A DNA stretch of 64,000 nt from Cupriavidus sp. D384 (GTDB lineage Bacteria; Pseudomonadota; Gammaproteobacteria; Burkholderiales; Burkholderiaceae). The translations under genes and the position numbers were made by a program. The DNA is taken from assembly GCF_001652915.1 (NCBI RefSeq), contig NZ_BBQI01000017.1:1-64000 (forward strand), given 5' to 3'. A model generated the notes under the pieces. That model was not told where the DNA came from. It saw only the letters and a program-made list of their open reading frames with translations, and searched no databases. The number at the start of each line of letters is the position of its first letter. The first letter of the stretch is position 1. Positions 1 to 9,718 of the stretch are shown here, piece after piece.

Positions 1-965
1 TAGATAAAGGCCACCACGGCACCGGCCGAGAACTGGCGGTAGCTGTACAGCCGCATGTTCATCAGCGGATCTGGCGCGCGCAGCTGCCAGGCAACAAAGG
101 CCGCCAGCATCAACACGCCGAACACGGCCAGCCCGAGGCCTTCGCCAGCGCTGGTGCGCATTTCCACCAGTCCGTTGAGCAGGCTCACCGTGGCAACGCC
201 CACCAGGGCCAGGCCGCGCCAGTCCAGCGGCTTGCGCTCGCCCATCATCGCCGAGTCCACGGCCATGTAGCGCCGCGCCATCCACAGGCCGGCCAGCGTC
301 AGCGGCACCACCACGAAGAAGATGGAGCGCCAGCCGAACAGCTCCACCAGGAAGCCGCCCACGCTGGGGCCGATGGCCGGCGCCAGCACCACGCCAAACC
401 CGAACAGCGACAACGCCTTGCCCTGCTCGCGTTCATCGAAGACGCGCAGGATGAAGATATTGGGCAGCGGCTGCATGATGCCGGCGGCAATGCCTTCGGC
501 CACGCGCATGGCCAGCATGACGCCGAACGTGGGAGAGAAGCCGCCGATCAGCCCGCCCCCGCCCAGCAGCACCAGCGTGCCGATGAAGGTGCGGCGCAGG
601 CCGTAGCGGTTGAGCAGCCACGGGGTCAGCAGCATCGACAGCGTCATGGCGATCATGAAGCTGGCGGCCACCCATTGGGCACGCTCCTGGCCCAGGTCAA
701 AGTGGCGGCTCAGGTCGGGAATGGCGACATTGACGATGGTCGACGACACGATCGACGACATCGTGCCCAGCATCAGCGTGACAAGGATCAGCCAGCGCAG
801 GCGGTCGCCGTAGCGGGCGCGCAGATCGGCACGCGTGGGGCCACCACGGCGGCCCGCCGACGGGTCCGGCTCGCCTGGCTCCCCGGGTGCCTGCGATCCG
901 CCAGCGCCTCCTCCATGGGCATCCCCGCTGCCGGTACTTGCCGGCGCAGTGGATGGGCGGCTCAC
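1..965 (-). CDS. MFS multidrug-type transporter, DHA2 (EmrB/QacA-like) family, 3' end outside window
   Basis: Integral inner-membrane drug or metabolite exporter. About 321 N-terminal residues are visible: a Gly/Pro-rich cytoplasmic head of roughly 45 residues, then successive membrane segments with DHA2 features (TIVNVAIPDL in helix 1, WVAASFMIA in helix 2, LNRYGLRR in the loop to helix 3, and the antiporter-like helix 5 stretch APAIGPSVGGFL). The GTG start at 965-963 is preferred because it overlaps the TGA stop of the upstream gene (GTGA), implying translational coupling; no in-frame ATG precedes the first helix. The substrate cannot be read from sequence. The gene continues past the left edge. 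Confidence 0.8.
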   Translation of the reverse strand, partial: MSRPSTAPASTGSGDAHGGGAGGSQAPGEPGEPDPSAGRRGGPTRADLRARYGDRLRWLILVTLMLGTMSSIVSSTIVNVAIPDLSRHFDLGQERAQWVAASFMIAMTLSMLLTPWLLNRYGLRRTFIGTLVLLGGGGLIGGFSPTFGVMLAMRVAEGIAAGIMQPLPNIFILRVFDEREQGKALSLFGFGVVLAPAIGPSVGGFLVELFGWRSIFFVVVPLTLAGLWMARRYMAVDSAMMGERKPLDWRGLALVGVATVSLLNGLVEMRTSAGEGLGLAVFGVLMLAAFVAWQLRAPDPLMNMRLYSYRQFSAGAVVAFI

Positions 966-1432
966 CCGAGCCGTCCTGTCGCGGCGATTTCCCGGATCTT
1001 GCGAACCGTGTCGAGGTCGGCCTCGTGATAGGCCGACTTGACGATCTCGGCGTAGCGGTTGTCGCCGCTCGCGTCCACGTTGGGCATGGTGGTCTGGTAG
1101 ATGAAGCGGACCAGCAGTGCGCCAGGCGCCGGGGTCTCGATAATCATCTCCAGCGTGCCGCCCGCATGTTCGGCGGTGGGGGCCGACTCATACCGTACGG
1201 CGCGGCGCGGTTCGTAGGCCACGCGGTCGCTCACGCTGGCCTTGCCGAAATGCAGCACGCGTTCGATCCAGCCATCTCCCCGCCCGACGATCTCGGCGCT
1301 ATCCAGCCCGAGCATGAACAGTTCCGGCGATTCCGCCCGCAGTACAAGGCCCTGCCAAAGCTGGTCCGGCGTCAGCGGCTCCAGCGTGGGATTGCCTGGG
1401 TCATTGATTTCCACCAGGTGTTCGAAGCGCAA
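962..1432 (-). CDS. SRPBCC (DUF1857, AtaL-like) family protein
   Basis: About 156 residues matching the DUF1857 SRPBCC family: an N-terminal FEHLVEIND block, then LTPDQLWQGLVLRAE and a C-terminal helix TVRKIREIA. SRPBCC proteins form a helix-grip fold with a hydrophobic pocket; the ligand is unknown here. The TTG start at 1432 is chosen because GGAG lies 7 nt upstream and the family usually begins at this point; the longer frame upstream encodes an unconvincing Pro/Gly/Arg-rich tail. Its stop overlaps the start of the following exporter gene, so the two are probably one transcript. Confidence 0.7.
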   Translation of the reverse strand: MRFEHLVEINDPGNPTLEPLTPDQLWQGLVLRAESPELFMLGLDSAEIVGRGDGWIERVLHFGKASVSDRVAYEPRRAVRYESAPTAEHAGGTLEMIIETPAPGALLVRFIYQTTMPNVDASGDNRYAEIVKSAYHEADLDTVRKIREIAATGRLG

Positions 1433-1652
1433 CTTGAATCTCCAGATCGTAGATTTCCGTATTATGGGGCTTCCCGCGCGCCGCTGTCCGCCCCCAGGAC
1501 CACCAGTCCGGGGTGGCGGCCTGCGCATCACTCCTGACAGCTGGTGTCAGGAGCCCGGGCGCACAATGCTCGCCCGGTTTCAAGCAAGCGTCAGGAGTCG
1601 TCAGGAGCGGCTGCCCGGCGCCGCGCATCGGGAGAACGCTCAGGAGGCAGGC

Positions 1653-2063
1653 ATGGAGTTGTTGATCAACATCGACGTCGATGACCTCGAACGCGGCATC
1701 GGCTTCTATGAGGCAGGATTGGGATTGCGGCTCAACCGCAGGCTGTTCGACGGCACGGTGGCCGAACTGCACGGCGCCTGCGCGCCCGTGTACCTGCTGG
1801 CCAAGGCGCCCGGCACCGTGGCGACCACACGGGCCGATACCCGGCGCGACTATGTCCGGCACTGGACCCCGGTGCATCTGGACTTCGTGGTCGAATCGCT
1901 GGAACCAGCCATCGAGCGGGCGCTCAGCGCCGGCGCGGAAATCGAGGACTGGCCACGGGAATTCGACTGGGGCCGCCAGGCGATGCTGTCGGACCCGTTC
2001 GGGCATGGCCTGTGTTTTATCGAGTGGAAGGGCCAGGGATACGGGGCCGGGAGCGCGCCATAG
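1653..2063 (+). CDS. VOC (glyoxalase/bleomycin-resistance) superfamily protein
   Basis: 136 residues with the paired beta-alpha-beta-beta-beta modules of the vicinal-oxygen-chelate fold. It opens LLINIDVDDLERGIGFYEAGLGL and ends with the characteristic strand DPFGHGLCFIEWK, where the Glu is a usual metal ligand position. The ATG at 1653 follows a strong AGGAGG at 1642-1647. It is transcribed away from the SRPBCC/MFS pair through a 220-bp intergenic region, so the three may share regulation. Substrate unknown; members include lyases, dioxygenases and resistance proteins. Confidence 0.75.
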   Translation: MELLINIDVDDLERGIGFYEAGLGLRLNRRLFDGTVAELHGACAPVYLLAKAPGTVATTRADTRRDYVRHWTPVHLDFVVESLEPAIERALSAGAEIEDWPREFDWGRQAMLSDPFGHGLCFIEWKGQGYGAGSAP

Positions 2064-2170
2064 ATGGCCCAACCGGCAATCGGACCCCGAAAATAGCGTC
2101 CCGCCGGTAACACCCCGCCGATAGCGCATCCGCCGGCATGGCCGCCGCCATTGCCCGGCGCCCTCACCGC

Positions 2171-2213
2171 CCAACAAAAAACCCCACGGCTCGCACCGTG
2201 GGGTTTTTCTGTT
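2171..2213. terminator. Bidirectional intrinsic terminator
   Basis: Perfect 8-bp stem CCCCACGG / CCGTGGGG (2182-2189 and 2196-2203) flanked by an A-run on the left and a T-run on the right. It can stop both the VOC gene on the plus strand and malate synthase on the minus strand, which converge here. Confidence 0.85.
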
Positions 2214-2249
2214 GGCTTTCTGGCGAAACCGCCATCACCAGGGCTGACT

Positions 2250-3833
2250 TCAGACTTCCTCGTACAGCGGCAGCGTCAGGAATTCGGCGAAGTCTTCCGA
2301 CGTCGACATTTCCTCGAAGATCTTTGCGGCGCGGTCATAGGTCGGGCCCGTGCCCGCCACTTCCTTGACCTTGGCCAGTTCTTCCGGAATCAGCGCGCGC
2401 ACCAGCTCGGCGGTGACCTTGCGGCCGTCCTCGAGCTTGCCCTTCGGCGAGCGGATCCACTGCCAGACCTGCGAACGCGAGATCTCGGCCGTGGCGGCGT
2501 CTTCCATCAGGTTGTGGATCGGCACGCAGCCGTTGCCGGCCAGCCAGGCACCCAGGTAATGGATGCCGACGTTGATGTTCATGCGCAGGCCGTGTTCGGT
2601 GATCGGCGTTTCCGGCTGGAAGTTCAGCAGGTCGGCGCCCTTTACTTCCACGTCCATGCGCTGCTTCTCGAACTGGTTCGGCTTGTCGCCCAGCACGGCC
2701 ACGAATTCCTTCATTGCCGGCTCGACCAGGCCCGGGTGGGCCACCCAGCCGCCGTCGTAGCCGTCGGTGGCGTCACGACGCTTGTCGCTGATGATGCCTT
2801 CCATGGCGATGGCGTTCTTTTCCGGATCGTTCTTGATCGGGATCAGCGCGCTCATGCCGCCGATGGCGGGCGCACCGCGCTTGTGGCAGGTCTTCAGCAG
2901 CAGCAGCGCGTACGAACGCATGAACGGCGCGGTCATCGTCACCTTGGCGCGGTCGGCCAGGCAGAAGTTCTTGTCCACCTTGAACTTCTTGATGCACGAG
3001 AAGATGTAGTCCCAGCGGCCGGCGTTCAGGCCAGCGCTGTGGTCGCGCAGTTCGTACAGGATTTCTTCCATTTCGAATGCGGCCAGGATCGTCTCGATCA
3101 GCACCGTGGCCTTGACCGTGCCTTGCGCCAGGCCAACTTCCTTCTGGGCCATCACGAAGACGTCGTTCCACAGGCGCGCTTCCAGATGGCTTTCCATCTT
3201 CGGCAGGTAGAAGAACGGGCCGTCGCCGCGGGCGATCTGTTCGCGGGCATTGTGGAACAGGAACAGCGCGAAGTCGAAGATGCCGCCCGAGACGCGCTTG
3301 CCGTCGATCGTGACGTGCTTTTCGTCCAGGTGCCAGCCGCGCGGACGCACCTGCAGCGTGGCGATCTTGTCGTTGAGCTTGTAGTGCTTGCCGTTGCTGT
3401 CCAGCGTCAGCGTGCGGCGCACGGCGGCCTTCAGGTTCACCTGACCCTGCATCTGGTTGTGCCAGTTCGGGGTGTTGGAGTCCTCGAAGTCGGTCATGTA
3501 GCTGTCAGCGCCCGAGTTGAAGGCGTTGATCACCATCTTGGCTTCGACCGGGCCGGTGATTTCCACGCGGCGGCATTCCAGAGCCTTGGGCACCGGGGCA
3601 ACCTTCCAGTCGCCTTCGCGCACGTTCTTCGTTTCCGGCAGGAAATCGGGGATCTCGCCGGCGTCCAGGCGCTTGGCGCGTTCCACGCGTGCGGCCAGCA
3701 GTTCCTGGCGGCGCGGCTCGAAGGCGCGGTGCAGCTTGTCGACCAGGGCCAGGGCTTCCGGCGTGAGGATGTCTTCGTAGGCCGGCAGGATCTCGCCGGT
3801 AATCTTCATGCCCGCGGGCAGCGTGATAGCCAT
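2250..3833 (-). CDS. aceB: Malate synthase A
   Basis: 527 residues, the usual length for malate synthase A. It condenses glyoxylate with acetyl-CoA to malate and completes the glyoxylate shunt with isocitrate lyase encoded at 6490-7785. Recognisable blocks: the TIM-barrel motif EDSNTPNWHN, VRPRGWHLDEKHV, and the C-terminal SRSQVWQWIRS and LPLYEEV ends. The ATG at 3833 is preceded by AGGAG. The gene shares orientation with aceA but is separated from it by four genes. No operon partner; a terminator follows the stop. Confidence 0.97.
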   Translation of the reverse strand: MAITLPAGMKITGEILPAYEDILTPEALALVDKLHRAFEPRRQELLAARVERAKRLDAGEIPDFLPETKNVREGDWKVAPVPKALECRRVEITGPVEAKMVINAFNSGADSYMTDFEDSNTPNWHNQMQGQVNLKAAVRRTLTLDSNGKHYKLNDKIATLQVRPRGWHLDEKHVTIDGKRVSGGIFDFALFLFHNAREQIARGDGPFFYLPKMESHLEARLWNDVFVMAQKEVGLAQGTVKATVLIETILAAFEMEEILYELRDHSAGLNAGRWDYIFSCIKKFKVDKNFCLADRAKVTMTAPFMRSYALLLLKTCHKRGAPAIGGMSALIPIKNDPEKNAIAMEGIISDKRRDATDGYDGGWVAHPGLVEPAMKEFVAVLGDKPNQFEKQRMDVEVKGADLLNFQPETPITEHGLRMNINVGIHYLGAWLAGNGCVPIHNLMEDAATAEISRSQVWQWIRSPKGKLEDGRKVTAELVRALIPEELAKVKEVAGTGPTYDRAAKIFEEMSTSEDFAEFLTLPLYEEV

Positions 3834-3880
3834 CAGTCTTCTCCTGTAGGTGCGATGGTGTATTAAGGGGGGCCTGCCTG

Positions 3881-4582
3881 TCAGACCGTTGCGCCCGAGG
3901 CGGCAACGAAGGCAAGCAGGTCGTTCATGTCGTGCCCGGTGCCGGTGGGCGCCACGTCCAGGCGCTCCGCCGGATGGCCGGCACGGTTGATCCAGTAGGT
4001 GGTGTAGCCAAACCACGTGGCGCCACAGGCATCCCAGCAGTTCGACGAGACAAACAGGATCTCGCCGGCCGGCACGTCGAAGGCCTTGGGGCCCAGCGCG
4101 TAGGCGGCCGGCGCGGTCTTGTACTGCTTCACGGCATCGACCGACAGCACATGGTCGAACAGCCCGTGCATGCCGGCGCTCTTGACCGCGATATCAAGCA
4201 TTTCCGGGTTGCCGTTGGACAGGATGCCCAGCGGCAGGCTGGCGCGCTTCAGCCGCTTGAGTGCCGCCAGGTTCTCGGGGAACGCCGACAGGCACGCGTA
4301 TTCCTTGAGCAACTGCGCCTGCGCGGTGTCATCGAGCTTCAGTTCGAGACGGTCGGCGGCATAGCGCAGTGCATCGATCGTGATGTCCCAGAACGGCTTG
4401 TAGCGCGCGCCGTCCGGCGCGGCCAGCGAACGCAGCCGGGTGTAGTCGATCTGGCGCTCGCGCCAGAGCAGGGCCAGTGCCTCGCCCTTGCCCGGAAACA
4501 GTTGCTCGGCGCGCGCCGTGACCGAATACACGTCGAACAGCGTGCCGTAAGCATCGAAAACTACCGCGCGGATTTTGTTCAT
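3881..4582 (-). CDS. Haloacid dehalogenase, type II (HAD superfamily)
   Basis: 233 residues. Type II haloacid dehalogenases hydrolyse short 2-haloalkanoic acids through an Asp ester. Visible residues: nucleophile Asp10 in FDAYGTLFD, the Ser/Asn loop LSNGNPEML, Lys in KQYKTAP, and SSNCWDACGA near the C-terminus, the family-specific block. It ends 47 bp before aceB in the same direction and could be cotranscribed with it. A LysR gene is divergent across 167 bp and is the likely regulator. Glyoxylate and hydroxy-acid products would feed the neighbouring malate synthase, which is inference. Confidence 0.85.
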   Translation of the reverse strand: MNKIRAVVFDAYGTLFDVYSVTARAEQLFPGKGEALALLWRERQIDYTRLRSLAAPDGARYKPFWDITIDALRYAADRLELKLDDTAQAQLLKEYACLSAFPENLAALKRLKRASLPLGILSNGNPEMLDIAVKSAGMHGLFDHVLSVDAVKQYKTAPAAYALGPKAFDVPAGEILFVSSNCWDACGATWFGYTTYWINRAGHPAERLDVAPTGTGHDMNDLLAFVAASGATV

Positions 4583-4749
4583 CTCTCAAAACGCCAGGGA
4601 CTGAATGGACCTGTACACGATTGAATGCATGGAATTCTAGTGATGCGCTGCAGTGCGGCAAATAGGCTCGCTGTCACTTGATCTTTTACTTTTGCACTAC
4701 TAATCTTTGCCATCCCCATCAAGACTCGTGTACAACCGAGCTAACATTC

Positions 4750-5706
4750 GTGGACCACTTCAAGCAACTGGAGACTTTTGTATCGGTGGCGTCACGTGGC
4801 AGCCTCTCCGCTGCCGCAGCCGCCGAAGGCGTGGCGCCGGCCATCATCGGCCGCCGCATCGACGCCCTGGAAGAACGGCTCGGCGTGAAACTGCTGGTGC
4901 GCACCACCCGCAAGATCACGCTGACGTTCGAAGGCTCCGCGTTCCTGGAAGACTGCCAGCGCATCCTCAACGATCTCCACAATGCCGAAGCCAGCGTCTC
5001 CGCTGGCGGGGTCAAGGCCAGCGGCCACCTGCGCATCACCGCGCCGGCCGGCTTTGGCCGCAAGCACGTGGCGCCGCTGGTGCCGCTGTTCATCGAATCC
5101 CACCCCGACGTCACGCTCACGCTCGACCTGTCCGACCGCGTGGTCGACCTGGTCAACGAAGGCTTCGACTGCGCCATCCGCCTGGGCGACCTGCCCGATT
5201 CGAGCCTGGTATCGATCCGCCTGGCCGAAAACCGCCGCGTGGTCGTGGCGTCGCCCGAATACCTGGCGCGCGCCGGCACCCCTGCCCTGCCTGAAGACCT
5301 GGCACGCCACAATTGCCTGCACTTCGGCGCCAGTGCCAACGTGCAGCGCGGCTGGGTCTTCCAGCAGGATGGCCGCGCCGTCACCGTCAAGGTGGGTGGC
5401 AACATGGAATGCACCGACGGTGCCGTACTCCATGCCTGGTGCCTGCAGGGCCACGGCCTGGCCTGGCGTTCCTGGTGGGAGGTCGGCCAGGAAATCGTCA
5501 GCGGCCGGCTGGTGACCGTGCTCGACGAATTCCAGGCGCCGCCCATCGGCATCCACGCCGTCTTTCCCCAGCGCAAGCACCTGCCCCTGCGCGTCCGGCT
5601 GTTTATCGACCATCTCAAGAACACCTATGGCAACCCGGCCTACTGGCGCCGCGCCGAACAGGCGCCCAGCAATGCCGCCGCCGAAGTCCACGCTGTCGTC
5701 GCCTGA
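4750..5706 (+). CDS. LysR-family transcriptional regulator
   Basis: 318 residues: N-terminal winged helix-turn-helix (about 1-60, with SLSAAAAAEGVAPAIIGRRIDALEERLGV) and a periplasmic-binding-like effector domain (about 90-295). It resembles the CrgA/PA2267-type subgroup with RLGDLPDSSLV and the C-terminal HLPLRVRLFIDHL block. The GTG at 4750 is chosen as start because upstream residues do not resemble the family; a longer frame begins at 4678. Divergent from the dehalogenase gene, the standard arrangement for a LysR protein and its target. Confidence 0.85.
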   Translation: MDHFKQLETFVSVASRGSLSAAAAAEGVAPAIIGRRIDALEERLGVKLLVRTTRKITLTFEGSAFLEDCQRILNDLHNAEASVSAGGVKASGHLRITAPAGFGRKHVAPLVPLFIESHPDVTLTLDLSDRVVDLVNEGFDCAIRLGDLPDSSLVSIRLAENRRVVVASPEYLARAGTPALPEDLARHNCLHFGASANVQRGWVFQQDGRAVTVKVGGNMECTDGAVLHAWCLQGHGLAWRSWWEVGQEIVSGRLVTVLDEFQAPPIGIHAVFPQRKHLPLRVRLFIDHLKNTYGNPAYWRRAEQAPSNAAAEVHAVVA

Positions 5707-5838
5707 CACCGTCCGTTCGCTGTCAATCGCAGAATCTTGATATTTCACAATGACGAACACTGCACACTGACTACAATCGATTCAGACAGGCGCCCCGCTG
5801 GCCTGCACCCGTTCCCACTCGTGAAAGGAGGTCCCGGT

Positions 5839-6273
5839 ATGTTCAAGCACATCCTGCTGCCCACCGACGGTTCGGAGCTGTCCAAGAAGGCCATAGACGG
5901 CGGCCTGGAACTGGCCAAGGTCATCAATGCCCGCGTCACCGCCTACGTCTGTCTCGAGGAATATCCCTATACGCCCTTCAGCGAGATCGTGGTCGAGGCC
6001 CCGCAGGCGTTCAAGGAACGCATCGAGAACCAGGCCCGGCTGTACCTGAAGGAAATCGAAAGCGCCGCCGTGGCTGCCGGCCTGCCCTTCGACGCCGACA
6101 TGACCACCTTCGCGGTGCCCTACCTGGGCATCATCGACGCCGCGGAGCGCCACGGCTGCGATGTCATCTTCATGGCCTCGCACGGCCGGCGCGGGCTGTC
6201 AGGCCTGCTGCTCGGCAGCGAGACGCAGAAGGTGCTCACACATACGGATATTCCAGTCATTGTTTACAGGTAG
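5839..6273 (+). CDS. Universal stress protein (UspA family)
   Basis: 144 residues, single Usp domain. It starts FKHILLPTDGSELSKKA (the Asp contacting nucleotide in ATP-binding members) and ends with the ATP-binding consensus G-2x-G-9x-G-S seen in SHGRRGLSGLLLGSE, followed by TDIPVIVYR. Predicted cytoplasmic ATP-binding stress protein. The ATG at 5839 follows AAAGGAGG. It lies 132 bp after the LysR gene with its own likely promoter in that gap. Confidence 0.9.
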   Translation: MFKHILLPTDGSELSKKAIDGGLELAKVINARVTAYVCLEEYPYTPFSEIVVEAPQAFKERIENQARLYLKEIESAAVAAGLPFDADMTTFAVPYLGIIDAAERHGCDVIFMASHGRRGLSGLLLGSETQKVLTHTDIPVIVYR

Positions 6274-6396
6274 GCACTAGCAAAACGATTCTGGCGTCGC
6301 GCGGCCTTGGCCGATCCACTACTGTCTGCGGCCGCGCGCTTTGGCCAGAACCGCTGCGCTTCGTTTTGTTAGCGCCCTTGAACGCTGCTGTCCTGC

Positions 6397-6428
6397 AAAA
6401 AAGCCGCGCCGCAGGTCTTGCGGCGCGG
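6397..6428 (-). terminator. Intrinsic terminator of isocitrate lyase
   Basis: A 10-bp perfect stem (6404-6413 with 6419-6428) followed, reading the minus strand, by a run of six T residues. It lies 60 bp past the aceA stop codon. Confidence 0.85.
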
Positions 6429-6489
6429 AGCCAAACTGACGGCGCGATGGTCGCGCGCCGTCCCCGAATCCCCTTTCCGTTCAGAAGGC

Positions 6490-7785
<1,296 letters not shown>

Positions 7786-8090
7786 GTTCACTCTCCTGTA
7801 ACGATTTCGAGATGGCATGGAAATCGGTGACTGCTCCCCGTCTGCTGCCTGCCGGGGGACGCTGGCCGCCTGTGCCGCCGGCGCCTCAAGTCATGTGTCT
7901 TATATAAGAGTGTAGGGAAACTTCCCGCGTTGCAACAAGCGTCGACCGTAACGAGGACACAGTTTTTTATTTGATAAAAATCAAAGCGTTACCTTCAGCT
8001 TTCCACGATACGGCATGAAATCTTTCATGATGAGAAATGCCGGTGCCGGTATGGGCATGCCATTTTTGCGGACCAAAACATCATTCCGCA
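7786..8090 (-). promoter_or_regulatory. Upstream regulatory region of isocitrate lyase (no gene seen)
   Basis: 305 bp without a convincing coding region, between the stop of the alpha/beta hydrolase gene and the aceA start. AT content rises sharply around 7950-8060. It contains a perfect TTGAT-N4-ATCAA palindrome (listed separately), an AT-rich TTATATAAG element at about 7900-7908, and imperfect ATGAAAT/ATTTCAT repeats around 8014-8100. Confidence 0.5.
7971..7984. promoter_or_regulatory. FNR/ANR-type operator palindrome
   Basis: TTGATAAAAATCAA is a perfect match to the TTGAT-N4-ATCAA consensus bound by FNR/ANR/Dnr regulators. It is centred about 190 bp upstream of the aceA start codon. The only downstream gene in range is aceA, because the neighbouring hydrolase gene ends rather than starts here. 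Confidence 0.6.
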
Positions 8091-9068
8091 TCATGAAATT
8101 TTGGCAGCCTCCGGGTCGACACGGGCCGCCTCCAGCGCGGGTGACGCGGGCGCACCATCGAGATGATCGACAAACTCGCACACCATGGCCGCCATGCGCC
8201 GCGGATGCGACAGCGGCAGCCAGTGGTGCGCCTCGACCCGTCGGCGCCACAACCGGGGCACCCAGCGGCCCAGGTCTTCGGTCACGGCCGGACGCACGTA
8301 GCGGTCGCGCGTGGGGACGATGATCTGCACCGGCGCATGGGCCTGGCGCTCGCGCGGCGCCTGCAGCCGCGCGCGGATATTGGCGCGATACAGCCGCAGC
8401 CCGTGGATGCCGTCGGCCGTCTGGGTGGGACTGGACGGCACGTGCAGCCCTTCGGTGCGGCGCAGCCAGAAGGGCCAGCCGCGTCCGAGCCAGAGCTTCC
8501 AGTTCCATTCGGGCAGCAACGGAATATGAAAGAACACGATGTACCAGGACGCCAGCGCCTGCCGCAACGTAGCGCCCCATTGCTTCAGGCTGCGGCGCCC
8601 GCCGGCGCGCAACGCACTGGCCGCGTGGTCCAGGCACGGCCCCGAACACGACGTGAACGACGCGATACGGCCATACAGGCGCGGATCGGTCACGAATTCC
8701 CAGCCCTGTATCGATCCCCAGTCGTGGCCCACCAGATGCACCGGCCGATCCGCCGACACGGCGTCGAGCACGGCAATGAAATCGTCGGCCAGCCGTTCCA
8801 GGCGATAGTCGGCCACGTCGGGCGGCGCATCGGACTGCCCAGCCCCGCGCACGTCGTAGGCGATGACGTGGAACCGTGCCGCCAGCGCCTGTGCCACGCC
8901 GTGCCATACCTCGCTGTTGTCGGGATAGCCATGCACCAGCACCACCACGGGATGCGCGGGATCGCCCCAGGCCGAGGCGGTCAGGCGGACGCGGCCGGAC
9001 TGGATATGGAATCGGAGCGGAGCACCGGGGAGAGAGCTTGCGGAGCGGTCAGGCGGCGGCAGGGTCAT
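8091..9068 (-). CDS. Alpha/beta hydrolase, epoxide-hydrolase-like
   Basis: About 325 residues. Alpha/beta-hydrolase core with oxyanion motif LVHGYPDNSEVW, cap helices rich in Trp, and nucleophile elbow GHDWGS in which Asp replaces Ser; an Asp nucleophile is typical of epoxide hydrolases and haloalkane dehalogenases. Candidate acid in PTRDRYVRP, and His in HHWLPLSHP. The start is uncertain: ATG 9068 fits the family, while an upstream ATG at 9128 would add 20 residues. Not part of an obvious operon. Confidence 0.75.
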   Translation of the reverse strand: MTLPPPDRSASSLPGAPLRFHIQSGRVRLTASAWGDPAHPVVVLVHGYPDNSEVWHGVAQALAARFHVIAYDVRGAGQSDAPPDVADYRLERLADDFIAVLDAVSADRPVHLVGHDWGSIQGWEFVTDPRLYGRIASFTSCSGPCLDHAASALRAGGRRSLKQWGATLRQALASWYIVFFHIPLLPEWNWKLWLGRGWPFWLRRTEGLHVPSSPTQTADGIHGLRLYRANIRARLQAPRERQAHAPVQIIVPTRDRYVRPAVTEDLGRWVPRLWRRRVEAHHWLPLSHPRRMAAMVCEFVDHLDGAPASPALEAARVDPEAAKIS

Positions 9069-9179
9069 GGGCGGGCACGGTGCGTTGACAGTGTGGGATG
9101 TCGTCGCCAGCCATGCTAACGCCGTCACGTGCCGCGTGACGGCGTTTGAAGTGTTTCGTCCTGGTGGTCCGGGGCCACC

Positions 9180-9599
9180 TCAGGCAGCCGCGGCAGTATC
9201 GCGGGCCTGGCGATGGGCCACCCAGTCGCCGCCGTCGATGCGGGCCAGGCCGGCAACGGCAGCATCGGCCACCGGGTAAAGCAGGCAATCCGTGGGCGCG
9301 CCGTTCAGCATTACGGGCCGGGTCTCGCGGATAAACAGCGTGGCCTGCCCCGGATAGACCTCCTCGATCTCGTCCAGCACCGGCAGCAATGCATCGGGAA
9401 TGTCGTACACGTCGCCCAGCACCGGCGCGGCCGATGCATCGAGCACCAGGCCCGGATAGGTGCCGAAGTCATAGAGGCGCCCTGCAATGCTGGCCGTGCC
9501 GACCAGCGTTGCCGCGCCGATGCCATGCCGCACGGCGGCCTGGTTCAGATCGTTGACCTCGCCGGCACGAAGGGTGCCGTAGACAAACACACGCTGCAT
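9180..9599 (-). CDS. Gamma-glutamylcyclotransferase family (AIG2/GGCT-like) protein
   Basis: 139 residues. N-terminal YGTLRAGE is the substrate-binding loop of the GGCT fold, and the putative catalytic Glu lies in LDEIEEVYPG. Family members release 5-oxoproline from gamma-glutamyl compounds, though many small bacterial members are uncharacterised. The ATG at 9599 places YGTL at residues 7-10, the usual position. It is monocistronic as far as can be seen. Confidence 0.8.
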   Translation of the reverse strand: MQRVFVYGTLRAGEVNDLNQAAVRHGIGAATLVGTASIAGRLYDFGTYPGLVLDASAAPVLGDVYDIPDALLPVLDEIEEVYPGQATLFIRETRPVMLNGAPTDCLLYPVADAAVAGLARIDGGDWVAHRQARDTAAAA

Positions 9600-9718
9600 G
9601 GCGCAATCCTTTGCTGACGGAAAAGCCCATGGTAGAGGAAGCCGCGCGGCGATGGAACCACGGCTGGCGCGTTTCCCCGCCATGGTGCATCCCGCCCCGA
9701 TACCAGCCTCGGCCGCCC

